7,728 nt of DNA. Source: Desulfobacteria bacterium (GTDB lineage: Bacteria > Desulfobacterota > Desulfobacteria > Desulfobacterales > C00003060). The DNA is taken from NCBI GenBank assembly GCA_030145035.1, contig JAQYWL010000194.1, positions 1 through 7,728 on the forward strand. The letters run 5' to 3'. A program made the translations under genes and the position numbers. The notes under the pieces are model-generated. The model was given only the letters and a program-made list of their open reading frames with translations. It had not been told where the DNA came from and did no database searches. Shown here in pieces: positions 1 to 5,856 of this stretch. Numbering within the stretch: the first letter of the stretch is position 1; every line of letters begins with the position of its first letter.

Positions 1-81
1 GTGTTGCAACATCTGAAGCCCTAGAATTGTACAACTTATTGAAATGAGATGCCTATTGGTGGTGCCGACTTATGCGATTCA

Positions 82-118
82 GATGGAGTGATGGAGTACT
101 CCAATACTCCAATTGGAG
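82..118. repeat. cluster of TGGAGT-type short repeats and palindromes
   Basis: Two perfect 12-base palindromes lie almost back to back: TGGAGTACTCCA at 92-103 and CTCCAATTGGAG at 107-118. They are preceded by two further TGGAGT copies in ATGGAGTGATGGAGT. The pattern looks like a decayed tract of a short TGGAGT/ACTCCA repeat rather than a single operator. The surrounding 239 bases before the first gene hold no open frame I can support. Confidence 0.5.
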
Positions 119-140
119 CGAAGCCCCTTGTTCTTCAAGT

Positions 141-172
141 CGTGATAAAAACACAACTGTTTTTATAACACG
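141..172. repeat. AT-rich inverted repeat upstream of the radical SAM gene
   Basis: CGTGATAAAAACA at 141-153 can pair with TGTTTTTAT at 158-166 and then CACG at 169-172, with a two-base AA bulge and a four-base CAAC loop. The stem is 9 + 4 bp. It is AT-rich and lacks a clean downstream T-run, so it is a poor terminator. It could be an operator for the downstream gene or the end of an upstream transcript. Function is unknown. Confidence 0.45.
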
Positions 173-202
173 TTCTTGTTTTAGGGCAACACCAATTTTC
201 CC

Positions 203-231
203 TTGACCCTGGCGCCTCTATTTCCTATAGA
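203..231 (+). promoter_or_regulatory. possible sigma70-type promoter abutting the radical SAM start codon
   Basis: TTGACC (203-208, five of six to the -35 consensus) is followed after exactly 17 bases by TATAGA (226-231, four of six to the -10 consensus). The expected transcription start falls at about 238-240, on the GTG start codon. If the promoter is real, the mRNA would be leaderless or nearly so. This agrees with the absence of a Shine-Dalgarno sequence before that GTG. Confidence 0.4.
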
Positions 232-239
232 TTGGGCCA

Positions 240-1523
240 GTGAACGTTCTCCTGATTGAAATAAATCCTTTTGTTCCGGCCTCGCCCCCGATTTCCCTGG
301 GATACATTGCATCCTTTCTCAAATCCAAGGGGTTCACTGTCAAGATATTGACTCTCGGAGAGGACACGTCCGTCTCCCGTGCCAGCCTTTACCGGCTCGT
401 CAGTAGGTTTCGACCTGCGTTGGTTGGGCTCACGGCCTACCAGAGAACCATGCTCTATGTGATCGGCCTTGCCAGATTCATAAAATCGGTAGAAAGTAAT
501 ATCAAAATAGCCATTGGTGGTCCGCAGGCCACCTTTATGCCGTCGGCCGCCTTTTCCGAACTCCCCGAAATCGACTATATCTGTCGATCTTCGGGTGAGG
601 TGACGCTCTTGGGAATCGCGCGGGCTATCAAAAACGGGACGCCTTTTTCGGACCTTTTGGGTGTCAGTTACAAAGATGCTGATGGTGCTGTCTATGATAC
701 GGCCGAGCTTGAGGGCTTAACCGACCTGGATAATTATCCGTCTCCATATCTGGATGACGTTTTTGACTACTCATGTATGAGAGAGGCCATCATGCTGACA
801 TCTCGCGGATGCCCCCACCACTGCATATACTGTTACACCCCCCATGCCTTCAAGCACAAAGTAAGCTTCCATTCCATCGAAAGGGTCATAGAGGAAACTA
901 AGTGGATCAGGAAAAATGGGGTGAGGAGGCTCTGGTTTGCAGACCCTAATATCTCCTTTAAGCCATCGCGTCTTATAGAGCTTCTTGACAGGATGTTGAC
1001 AGAGGGCCTTGAGACCGAAATGTGGCTACAGACGCGGGCGGACCTTGTGAACGCAGAGGTGATGAAGAACATGAAACGGGCAGGTGTGAGCACCATTGCC
1101 TTTGGGTTGGAGTCGGCTTCAGAACGGGTCCTCGCAAGGCTGGACAAGCATGTATCGATTCAACAGGTAGCTGAGGCGATCAGGTTGGCCCAGAGCGAGG
1201 ATATAGAAGTGGAGCTTTTCACTATCTTCGGTCTCCCCTACGAAACCTTTGAGGATGCGCTGAAGACCCTGGAGTTTGTGAAAAAAAACAACGTCAAGAT
1301 CATGGGCAATACCAATTCTCAGCAGATGCAAATCTATTTTGGAACCCACATGGCCCGAGACTACGAGAACTACAACATACGCCCCTTGAACACCAGGCGG
1401 CCGGCGTACCTTTCCATTGGGTGTCAGTACGAAACCGATCACATGGCTTACAGCGACATTCAGAAGATCCAGGCCCTGTGGCGAGCCCATTCCCTTGACA
1501 GGGGCAGGCGGATTGTTTCCTGA
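240..1523 (+). CDS. radical SAM protein with B12-binding-like N-terminal domain
   Basis: Predicted to cleave S-adenosylmethionine reductively at a [4Fe-4S] cluster; the substrate cannot be told. Residues 1-140 resemble the cobalamin-binding Rossmann domain of B12-dependent radical SAM enzymes: an MNVLLIEIN strand, PPISLGYIASFLKSKG, and GGPQAT at 93-98. The cobalamin-ligating DxHxxG motif is absent, as in most of this radical SAM class. The cluster ligands are Cys191, Cys195 and Cys198 in the CxxxCxxC of RGCPHHCIYC. Further class signatures are FGLESASE (288-295) and IFGLPYET (329-336). At 427 residues the length is normal for the class. The GTG at 240 is the only usable start, because an in-frame TAG sits at 228 and the conserved N-terminus begins immediately. 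No Shine-Dalgarno is visible. No SPASM-type cysteine cluster follows the barrel, but the next gene carries one. Confidence 0.88.
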   Translation: MNVLLIEINPFVPASPPISLGYIASFLKSKGFTVKILTLGEDTSVSRASLYRLVSRFRPALVGLTAYQRTMLYVIGLARFIKSVESNIKIAIGGPQATFMPSAAFSELPEIDYICRSSGEVTLLGIARAIKNGTPFSDLLGVSYKDADGAVYDTAELEGLTDLDNYPSPYLDDVFDYSCMREAIMLTSRGCPHHCIYCYTPHAFKHKVSFHSIERVIEETKWIRKNGVRRLWFADPNISFKPSRLIELLDRMLTEGLETEMWLQTRADLVNAEVMKNMKRAGVSTIAFGLESASERVLARLDKHVSIQQVAEAIRLAQSEDIEVELFTIFGLPYETFEDALKTLEFVKKNNVKIMGNTNSQQMQIYFGTHMARDYENYNIRPLNTRRPAYLSIGCQYETDHMAYSDIQKIQALWRAHSLDRGRRIVS

Positions 1524-1569
1524 TTGTGTCTGTTGTGTTTCAACCCAATAAACCTAACCCGGATAAACC

Positions 1570-1751
1570 GGAAATACGAAGCACGAAATCCGAAATCCGA
1601 AACAAATTCAAATATTAAATGCTCAAATGTTCAAAACTGTAAGAGCGGTCTCAAGGGCGAATGAAAATGTCACAATTGCTTATCGTTTTTTAATTTTGAA
1701 TTTTTGTCATTCGATATTGTTTCGTATTTCGATATTCGTATTTCGAATTTA
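1570..1751. repeat. large imperfect inverted repeat (CGAAATMCGAA family), possible small non-autonomous element
   Basis: The left arm (from 1570) contains GAAATACGAAGCACGAAAT, CGAAATCCGAAATCCGAAAC and CAAATTCAAAT. The reverse complement of the right arm (to 1751) contains GAAATACGAATATCGAAAT, ACGAAAC and AATATCGAAT, then AAAAATTCAAAAT. The arms match over roughly 40 bases with one indel of about 7 bases, and more weakly to about 65 bases. They enclose about 40 bases (1641-1680). The left arm also has an internal tandem CGAAATC. It occupies most of the 270-base gap between the radical SAM and TPR genes. I see no transposase or target-site duplication, so whether it is a MITE-like or REP-like element is unknown. 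Confidence 0.6.
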
Positions 1752-1793
1752 TTTTCTGTCCCCAAAAACACTAATTCTATTATTAACGGCCCA

Positions 1794-3341
1794 ATGAAAC
1801 CTGCTATACAAAAGATATACGTGATACTGGGCAAACTGGACGAGGGACAGCTTGAGAGGCTTTGCCGGACGCTGTCGAGCCTCTTTTCATACGTGAACCT
1901 GACATCCAATCTTTATCTTGTCACAGAGAATCTGCCTGACGGCATGCCCCGGGTGGAACGTATCCAGAAGGACGTCAGCGCGTTTCTCAGGGGGAACCTC
2001 TTTGCCCGGCTTTATGTTCATTTTGTGCATGGCGTCCCCCAGGCAACTACGCAGGAAATAGATTTTTATTTCCGGTACTATTACCAGTCCTTGAAGCTGG
2101 CAACTCGCGAGTTCGACCAGGAGGGCTATATGCACCAGGAAGTCCCAAGGCTCATGTTGCTGCCGGTAATTGTTCCCGATAACCGGGTTGAGCCCGCTTC
2201 GCTCATAGGCCTGCTTGATGCGCTCAAAAGCGCTTTTTTGTTACCAAGTCTATACCTGGATATGGGCACATTCTTTCTCTCACAAGATGAAAATCTCCTG
2301 GCCAGGACAGAAAAGGTCTATTACGGGCATGGCAACTCCGGAGAGCCGGCTGAGATCGTATGCAATCTGTATCATCAGGACATCGTCCATGATTCATCTG
2401 CTAAGTTAGAGTCTGACGCCGTATTCATGACTGATCCGTGTCCTCCTGCCCTTATTATCTCCGCGCAAGACGGGATGGTCTATCCCTGTATCGATGCGTT
2501 TCTCAAAAAGGAGGGCCTGGCTAATATTTACGAAAACCTCAGCGTGGATGATATCATGGCTCGGTACTATGAACACGGCAAGTCGAAAAGAGACTGCCTC
2601 GGGTGCAGGGAGCGGGTGGTTGAATCTTTTTCGGATTTGCCCCTGCCGAAAGCAGCAACACATGAGGTTGGAGCGTTGCTTTGTCATTTTGGAACATTGA
2701 AGCAGGAGGCAAACAACCATGTTCAGGCCATAGAGAATTACAAGAAATCTTTGAAGCTGGCTCCAATGGAAGAAGCTGGCTCCATATGTTTTAGACTTGG
2801 ACTCAGCTATACAAAGACCGGCCGCTATGACCAGGCCCTTGAAGCCTTTGACAGAGCTGAGCCTACATACTACGACCAGGACTATTTCCACTTCCACACA
2901 GGGCTTTGTTGTTTTGAAAAGGGAGACTATCGCATGGCCCTTGAGAAATTTTCAAAGGCTGTCCGTCTGAATCCCCAACAGGAGGACCTAATCAGGATTC
3001 TGATTTACATGGGCACATGTCACAACAGCCTCGGCGAGTATGAGGAAGCACTCGTTCAATTGGAAAGGGCAAAGGAGGCGGCCGGTCTTGTTAAAGAGAT
3101 TTACAACGCCCTCGGTTTTTCTTACTTCCAGCTCAAAGACTATGACAAGGCCATTGAGAACCTCAGCATGGCTGTTGAAATAGATCCGTACTCTGCCATA
3201 GATTATGCCAGCCTTGGGTCGAGCTACCGCGAAAAGGGGGACATCAACATGGCGATTGCCATGTATGAAAAGGCCCTGACACTGGATCCAAACATCACAT
3301 CTGCCAGGGAAAACCTGGAAGTGCTCAAAGGCAAATCATGA
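1794..3341 (+). CDS. TPR protein with a SPASM/Twitch-like cysteine cluster
   Basis: A 515-residue protein of unknown function. Residues 1-190 match nothing I recognise. Residues 190-280 look like the auxiliary-cluster region of radical SAM/SPASM proteins: Cys216, then DGMVYPC with Cys232, then ANIYEN (243-248), then CLGC with Cys268 and Cys271. The radical SAM CxxxCxxC core itself is missing. Residues 295-503 form six tetratricopeptide repeats at about 295, 331, 364, 400, 435 and 469, each with the usual G/Y-A-P spacing, and probably bind a protein partner. The frame is open back to an ATG at 1704, but those extra 30 codons lie in the intergenic inverted repeat, so I chose the ATG at 1794 (MKPAIQKIYV). 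No clear Shine-Dalgarno precedes either. The 3' end overlaps rnc by 4 bases. It may supply an accessory Fe-S site for the radical SAM protein encoded upstream; that is inference. Confidence 0.75.
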   Translation: MKPAIQKIYVILGKLDEGQLERLCRTLSSLFSYVNLTSNLYLVTENLPDGMPRVERIQKDVSAFLRGNLFARLYVHFVHGVPQATTQEIDFYFRYYYQSLKLATREFDQEGYMHQEVPRLMLLPVIVPDNRVEPASLIGLLDALKSAFLLPSLYLDMGTFFLSQDENLLARTEKVYYGHGNSGEPAEIVCNLYHQDIVHDSSAKLESDAVFMTDPCPPALIISAQDGMVYPCIDAFLKKEGLANIYENLSVDDIMARYYEHGKSKRDCLGCRERVVESFSDLPLPKAATHEVGALLCHFGTLKQEANNHVQAIENYKKSLKLAPMEEAGSICFRLGLSYTKTGRYDQALEAFDRAEPTYYDQDYFHFHTGLCCFEKGDYRMALEKFSKAVRLNPQQEDLIRILIYMGTCHNSLGEYEEALVQLERAKEAAGLVKEIYNALGFSYFQLKDYDKAIENLSMAVEIDPYSAIDYASLGSSYREKGDINMAIAMYEKALTLDPNITSARENLEVLKGKS

Positions 3342-4051
3342 GTGGACGAGAGCTTACATCCCTGGAAAACGACCTCGGTTATCAGTTCAAAAACGTCAGT
3401 CTACTACGTGAAGCGCTTCAGCATAGTTCCTATGTGAACGAACAACGGGACCCTGCCCTCCAGCATAATGAGCGCCTCGAATTTTTGGGTGATGCCGTCC
3501 TCGATCTTGTCATCACCCATATTTTAATGAAGCATTTCCCAGAAACCCGTGAAGGCGACCTGTCAAGGATGAGGGCCACCATCGTTAACGAATCACAGCT
3601 ATCCTCGGTGGCACAGAGACTGAATCTCGGCCAGCACCTCCTCTTGGGACGTGGAGAAGCACTGAGCAATGGACAAGAAAAAAGTTCGATCCTTGCTGAT
3701 GCCCTTGAGGCGGTCATTGCGGCCGTATACCTTGATGGCGGCCTGGAGGCAGGCTTTGAAGTGATTGAAAGACAGTTTTCTGAAATCATTTCCCAGGTCG
3801 GCGACAGGCTGGCAGCCGAGGATTTCAAGAGTCGACTTCAGGAGCTTGTACAGGTCCGATTCAAGACAATACCCCATTATAAAGTCGTGGCCGAAAGCGG
3901 ACCTGACCATGACAAGACCTTCGAAGTTCGCCTCAGCATCGGCACCTTTTTTACGACGCATGGCACAGGCAAAAGCAAGAAGGCAGCCGAGCAGGCAGCA
4001 GCAGAAGTCGCCCTTGAAAAGCTTGAAGGGGAAAAAGACCAAAGTGACTGA
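3338..4051 (+). CDS. rnc: ribonuclease III
   Basis: Cytoplasmic endonuclease that cuts double-stranded RNA, including rRNA precursors, structured mRNAs and sRNA-mRNA duplexes. At 237 residues it has normal length. The catalytic domain (about 1-155) carries the family signature NERLEFLGDAVLD. Glu45, Glu48 and Asp52 there, plus Asp121 and Glu124 in ILADALEAVIAA, align with the metal-binding residues of the E. coli enzyme (E38, E41, D45, D114, E117). A double-stranded RNA binding domain follows at about 162-233, with the usual GTGKSKKAAEQAAA helix. The ATG overlaps the TPR gene stop as ATGA, so translation is probably coupled; AAAGG shortly upstream may serve as ribosome binding site. The common rnc neighbours lepB and era are not present in this window. 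All key residues are intact. Confidence 0.97.
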   Translation: MSGRELTSLENDLGYQFKNVSLLREALQHSSYVNEQRDPALQHNERLEFLGDAVLDLVITHILMKHFPETREGDLSRMRATIVNESQLSSVAQRLNLGQHLLLGRGEALSNGQEKSSILADALEAVIAAVYLDGGLEAGFEVIERQFSEIISQVGDRLAAEDFKSRLQELVQVRFKTIPHYKVVAESGPDHDKTFEVRLSIGTFFTTHGTGKSKKAAEQAAAEVALEKLEGEKDQSD

Positions 4052-4232
4052 CCACCAGGTGTAAGTCCTCTCCACTCCTCACATAACGACGTCCCTTTCG
4101 TTGAAAAGCCAAGGTCGAACAACTCGTTGGAGACTGACGGCTAAAACCCGCAGCGACTTGATAGTAGCAGACCCCAATTACCACATTTGTCAAGAGTGTA
4201 GACGCGACCCCCTATTTTCTCAAAGCGTGCGG

Positions 4233-4793
4233 ATGAGCAACTACAAACTGGCTATCATCAATATCCTAACCTTTCTCGTCTTTTCCAATATTGCCTTCTT
4301 TTTCATGTACCCAATCTACTTGTCCGCTGTGGATGTTTCTAAAACGGCCATTGGCTTGATCATGGGCACGTTTTCCGTGGCTTCTTTAATGGTGAGGCCC
4401 ATTGCTGGCAAGTCGATTGATCGCGTGGGGGAAAAACCGGTACTCCTGTCCGGCCTTTTCTTAATTTTTGCTTGCTCCCTTCTTTATCATGTAATCCCTA
4501 AAATGGTGGGTGCTATATATATTCTTCGAATTGTTCACGGCATTGGCTTTTCCGGCTTTATTGCTGCAGCTTTTTCAACCATTGCCAAATTCACGCCCCG
4601 TGAGACGATGGGACGTGCCTTCAGTCACAACGGTGCCACCATGCTTGCAGCCTTGGGATTTGTCCCTCTGGCTGGCGAACGTCTCATGGATGCCTTCGGG
4701 CATCCGGCCATCTTTCATGGCGGGGCAGCTACAACTTTTTTAGGCTTTAGCCTGCTTGTCTTCACGAGAAAATGGGAACGGAAGCGATCTTGA
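4233..4793 (+). pseudogene. N-terminal half of a Major Facilitator Superfamily transporter (truncated)
   Basis: The 186-residue product has about six predicted membrane helices (near 7-29, 39-57, 69-88, 92-112, 131-148 and 157-177), half of the 12 expected in a roughly 400-residue MFS carrier. The loop between helices 2 and 3 has the MFS motif A: RPIAGKSIDRVGEKP, residues 55-69. The frame ends in TGA at 4791-4793, right after helix 6. The +2 frame from 4772 to 4876 continues with a loop-like sequence (HKITGAPEVSILKRRAL) before its own TAG, suggesting a frameshift. No second half follows; instead there are short CTTTCAGC repeats and an RNA-like region. The start is the first ATG, with no good Shine-Dalgarno. 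The upstream in-frame stretch from a TTG at 4101 does not look coding. The substrate cannot be told. A functional half-transporter is possible but less likely. Confidence 0.7.
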
Positions 4794-4862
4794 TGGATTT
4801 GCAAGCAAAGCATAAAATCACAGGCGCCCCCGAGGTTTCTATCCTCAAGCGACGCGCTCTAT

Positions 4863-4884
4863 CTTTCAGCCGTTAGCTTTCAGC
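4863..4884. repeat. CTTTCAGC direct repeat at the break point of the MFS remnant
   Basis: CTTTCAGC occurs at 4863-4870 and 4877-4884, a 14-base period with CGTTAG between. Related CTATCAG sequences occur in the terminator loop (5014-5021) and at 5074-5080. They begin exactly where similarity to an MFS loop ends, so they may mark the junction of a deletion or insertion. Confidence 0.4.
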
Positions 4885-4895
4885 TTCCATATTCC

Positions 4896-4924
4896 TTGAC
4901 ATTTCAAAACGATAACTGTACAGT
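4896..4924 (+). promoter_or_regulatory. near-consensus sigma70-type promoter
   Basis: A perfect -35 box TTGACA (4896-4901), a 17-base spacer and TACAGT (4919-4924, four of six to TATAAT) make this the best promoter match in the window. Predicted transcription starts at about 4930-4932. There is no open frame directly downstream, only a structured segment that ends in a strong intrinsic terminator at 5004-5048. This supports a short RNA or a regulated leader. Confidence 0.6.
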
Positions 4925-4933
4925 CCCTGTACA
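4917..4933. promoter_or_regulatory. operator-like palindrome spanning the -10 box
   Basis: TGTACAG-TCC-CTGTACA is a perfect 7-base inverted repeat around a 3-base centre, covering the -10 box and the predicted start site. A bound dimeric regulator would block the promoter. The left half also lies inside the perfect 10-mer palindrome ACTGTACAGT (4915-4924). I cannot name the regulator. The arms recall the CTG...CAG of enterobacterial LexA boxes, but spacing and symmetry differ. Confidence 0.5.
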
Positions 4934-5040
4934 TTATTGCATGGTTTCCCGTTCCTCCTGCTCGCGGGATATTCGATTATGCTGACACAAAGAGGCTGCT
5001 CAGGCTCCATTTCTCTATCAGGAGGGGTGGAGCTTTTTGT
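4931..5040 (+). ncRNA. predicted structured RNA: sRNA or attenuator leader upstream of the diadenylate cyclase
   Basis: Bounded by a near-consensus promoter and an intrinsic terminator, the predicted transcript is about 110 nt. Stem-loop 1 spans 4939-4982. It has an 8-bp lower stem with three G.U pairs (4939-4946 with 4975-4982), a 5-base bulge, a 5-bp upper stem (TCCCG 4947-4951 with CGGGA 4965-4969) and a 13-base loop with CCTCCTG, an anti-Shine-Dalgarno sequence. A single-stranded linker (about 4983-5003) leads to the terminator hairpin. The loop and part of the upper stem (4951-4960) can instead pair with 5019-5028 of the terminator, giving a second, exclusive fold. I recognise no known family: it does not look like SRP RNA, 6S RNA, tmRNA or a ydaO-type c-di-AMP riboswitch. 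It may act in trans on ribosome binding sites or in cis on the cyclase gene 100 bases downstream. Confidence 0.5.
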
Positions 5041-5048
5041 TTGTTTTG
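5004..5048 (+). terminator. strong Rho-independent terminator
   Basis: The arms GCTCCATTTCTC (5004-5015) and GAGGGGTGGAGC (5022-5033) form a 12-bp stem (nine Watson-Crick, three G.U) with the 6-base loop TATCAG. The T-rich tract TTTTTGTTTGTTTT follows at once from 5034. It is oriented to end transcripts from the promoter at 4896-4924 and would separate them from the cyclase gene. Confidence 0.85.
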
Positions 5049-5123
5049 CTGGCAATTGCCTATCATCTGTGAGCTATCAGCCTTAATTCAACGACGCCCC
5101 TGACTTTCACCCAAGTCTTTTCG

Positions 5124-5130
5124 AAGGAGA
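5124..5130 (+). promoter_or_regulatory. Shine-Dalgarno of the diadenylate cyclase gene
   Basis: AAGGAGA lies 6 bases before the GTG at 5137 and fixes that start. It is the clearest ribosome binding site in the window. The CTCCT in the loop of the upstream RNA could pair with the AGGAG here, but only over about five bases. Confidence 0.85.
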
Positions 5131-5136
5131 GAATCA

Positions 5137-5748
5137 GTGTTTGAGTCAATTTGCAAGATGACCCCCGGCTGCGAGACCGCGGTGCTGGAACAGACCGTCC
5201 AATTGGCCGTGGAAATTGCCCGTGAAGGGAGGGAGGGCCGGAAAATTGGTACCATGTTCACCCTCGGTGACGAAGAAGCGGTGTTAAGGGAATCACGCCC
5301 TTTGATCTTAGATCCGCTGCAAGGGCACGGCCGGGAGCTCAAGAGAATTGATGATTTCAATATGCGCGAGACCGCCAAAGAACTGGCTCAACTGGACGGC
5401 GCCTTTGTCATCTCGGCCGACGGCACACTTCTCTCGGCGGCACGTTATTTCAACGCTGATTCCACCGGGATCAGTCTGCCACTGGGACTGGGTGCACGGC
5501 ACATGGCGGCGGCAGCCATTACCCGGGCAACCAAAGCAGTTGCTGTCGTGGTCTCCGAAAGTTCCGTGGTCAGAGTATTCAGCCAGGGCCAAATAATTGC
5601 GGAAATAATTCCCGAAGTCTGGATGCTCGCCCGGGAGAGTATCCATCTTGACAGACCATATGTGGAGAGCAAAATGGGAGATCTCCATATCGTTGCCTGT
5701 GAACTTCCGGACCGGGCAAAAGAGGACAAGAAGAACTCCTCGCAGTGA
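5137..5748 (+). CDS. stand-alone diadenylate cyclase (DAC / DisA_N domain)
   Basis: Predicted soluble enzyme that joins two ATP into cyclic di-AMP. The 203-residue protein is almost only the DAC domain, without the membrane helices of CdaA or the DNA-binding region of DisA, like the single-domain DacZ-type cyclases known from archaea and some bacteria. Residues 1-70 (AREGREGRKIGTMFTLGD, then RPLILDPLQGHG) form the lead-in. Catalytic motifs are DGA at 87-89 (LAQLDGAFVISADG) and GARHMAAAAIT at 119-129, where the usual RHR reads RHM. VVVSESSVVRVF follows. The C-terminal tail (190-203) is charged and probably disordered. The GTG start is set by AAGGAGA. The gene sits 104 bases after a terminator; TTGTTT (5037-5042) and TATCAT (5061-5066) with an 18-base spacer could be a weak promoter of its own. 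No c-di-AMP phosphodiesterase or receptor gene is seen nearby. Confidence 0.85.
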   Translation: MFESICKMTPGCETAVLEQTVQLAVEIAREGREGRKIGTMFTLGDEEAVLRESRPLILDPLQGHGRELKRIDDFNMRETAKELAQLDGAFVISADGTLLSAARYFNADSTGISLPLGLGARHMAAAAITRATKAVAVVVSESSVVRVFSQGQIIAEIIPEVWMLARESIHLDRPYVESKMGDLHIVACELPDRAKEDKKNSSQ

Positions 5749-5856
5749 TCTTGGTGCCTTTGTGCTGCAAAATGGTCAGTCTGCGGCAAGAAAGGCAGAT
5801 TGGATTTAATATCAAGGAACCTCGTGCGGCTTATGGTAAACGAACGAATTTTTACA

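Noticed and set aside
2406..2897. Long minus-strand open frames inside the TPR gene and similar ones inside the radical SAM, rnc and cyclase genes
   Set aside because: They lie opposite well-supported genes and show no domain or start signal; they are codon-usage shadows.
4114..4172. Stretch resembling a degenerate integron attC site (GTCGAACAACTCGTTGGAG ... AGCAGAC)
   Set aside because: The 5' end looks attC-like, but the 3' core GTTRRRY is missing (AGCAGAC instead), the 5' core has a G where a pyrimidine is expected, and the two halves pair poorly. No integrase is present.
4101..4232. N-terminal 44-codon extension of the MFS frame from a TTG start
   Set aside because: It is polar, not membrane-like, unlike any MFS N-terminus, and has no ribosome binding site. 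The first ATG at 4233 leads directly into helix 1.
4931..5136. Known c-di-AMP (ydaO/yuaA) riboswitch upstream of the diadenylate cyclase
   Set aside because: The segment before the terminator is only about 75 bases, much shorter than the ydaO aptamer, and I do not see its conserved pseudo-symmetric core. If this is a switch, it is of another kind.
5777..5802. Hairpin CAGTCTGC / GCAGATTG between the converging cyclase and fic genes
   Set aside because: An 8-bp stem with a 10-base loop is there, but no T-run follows (GATTTAATAT), so I would not call it an intrinsic terminator.
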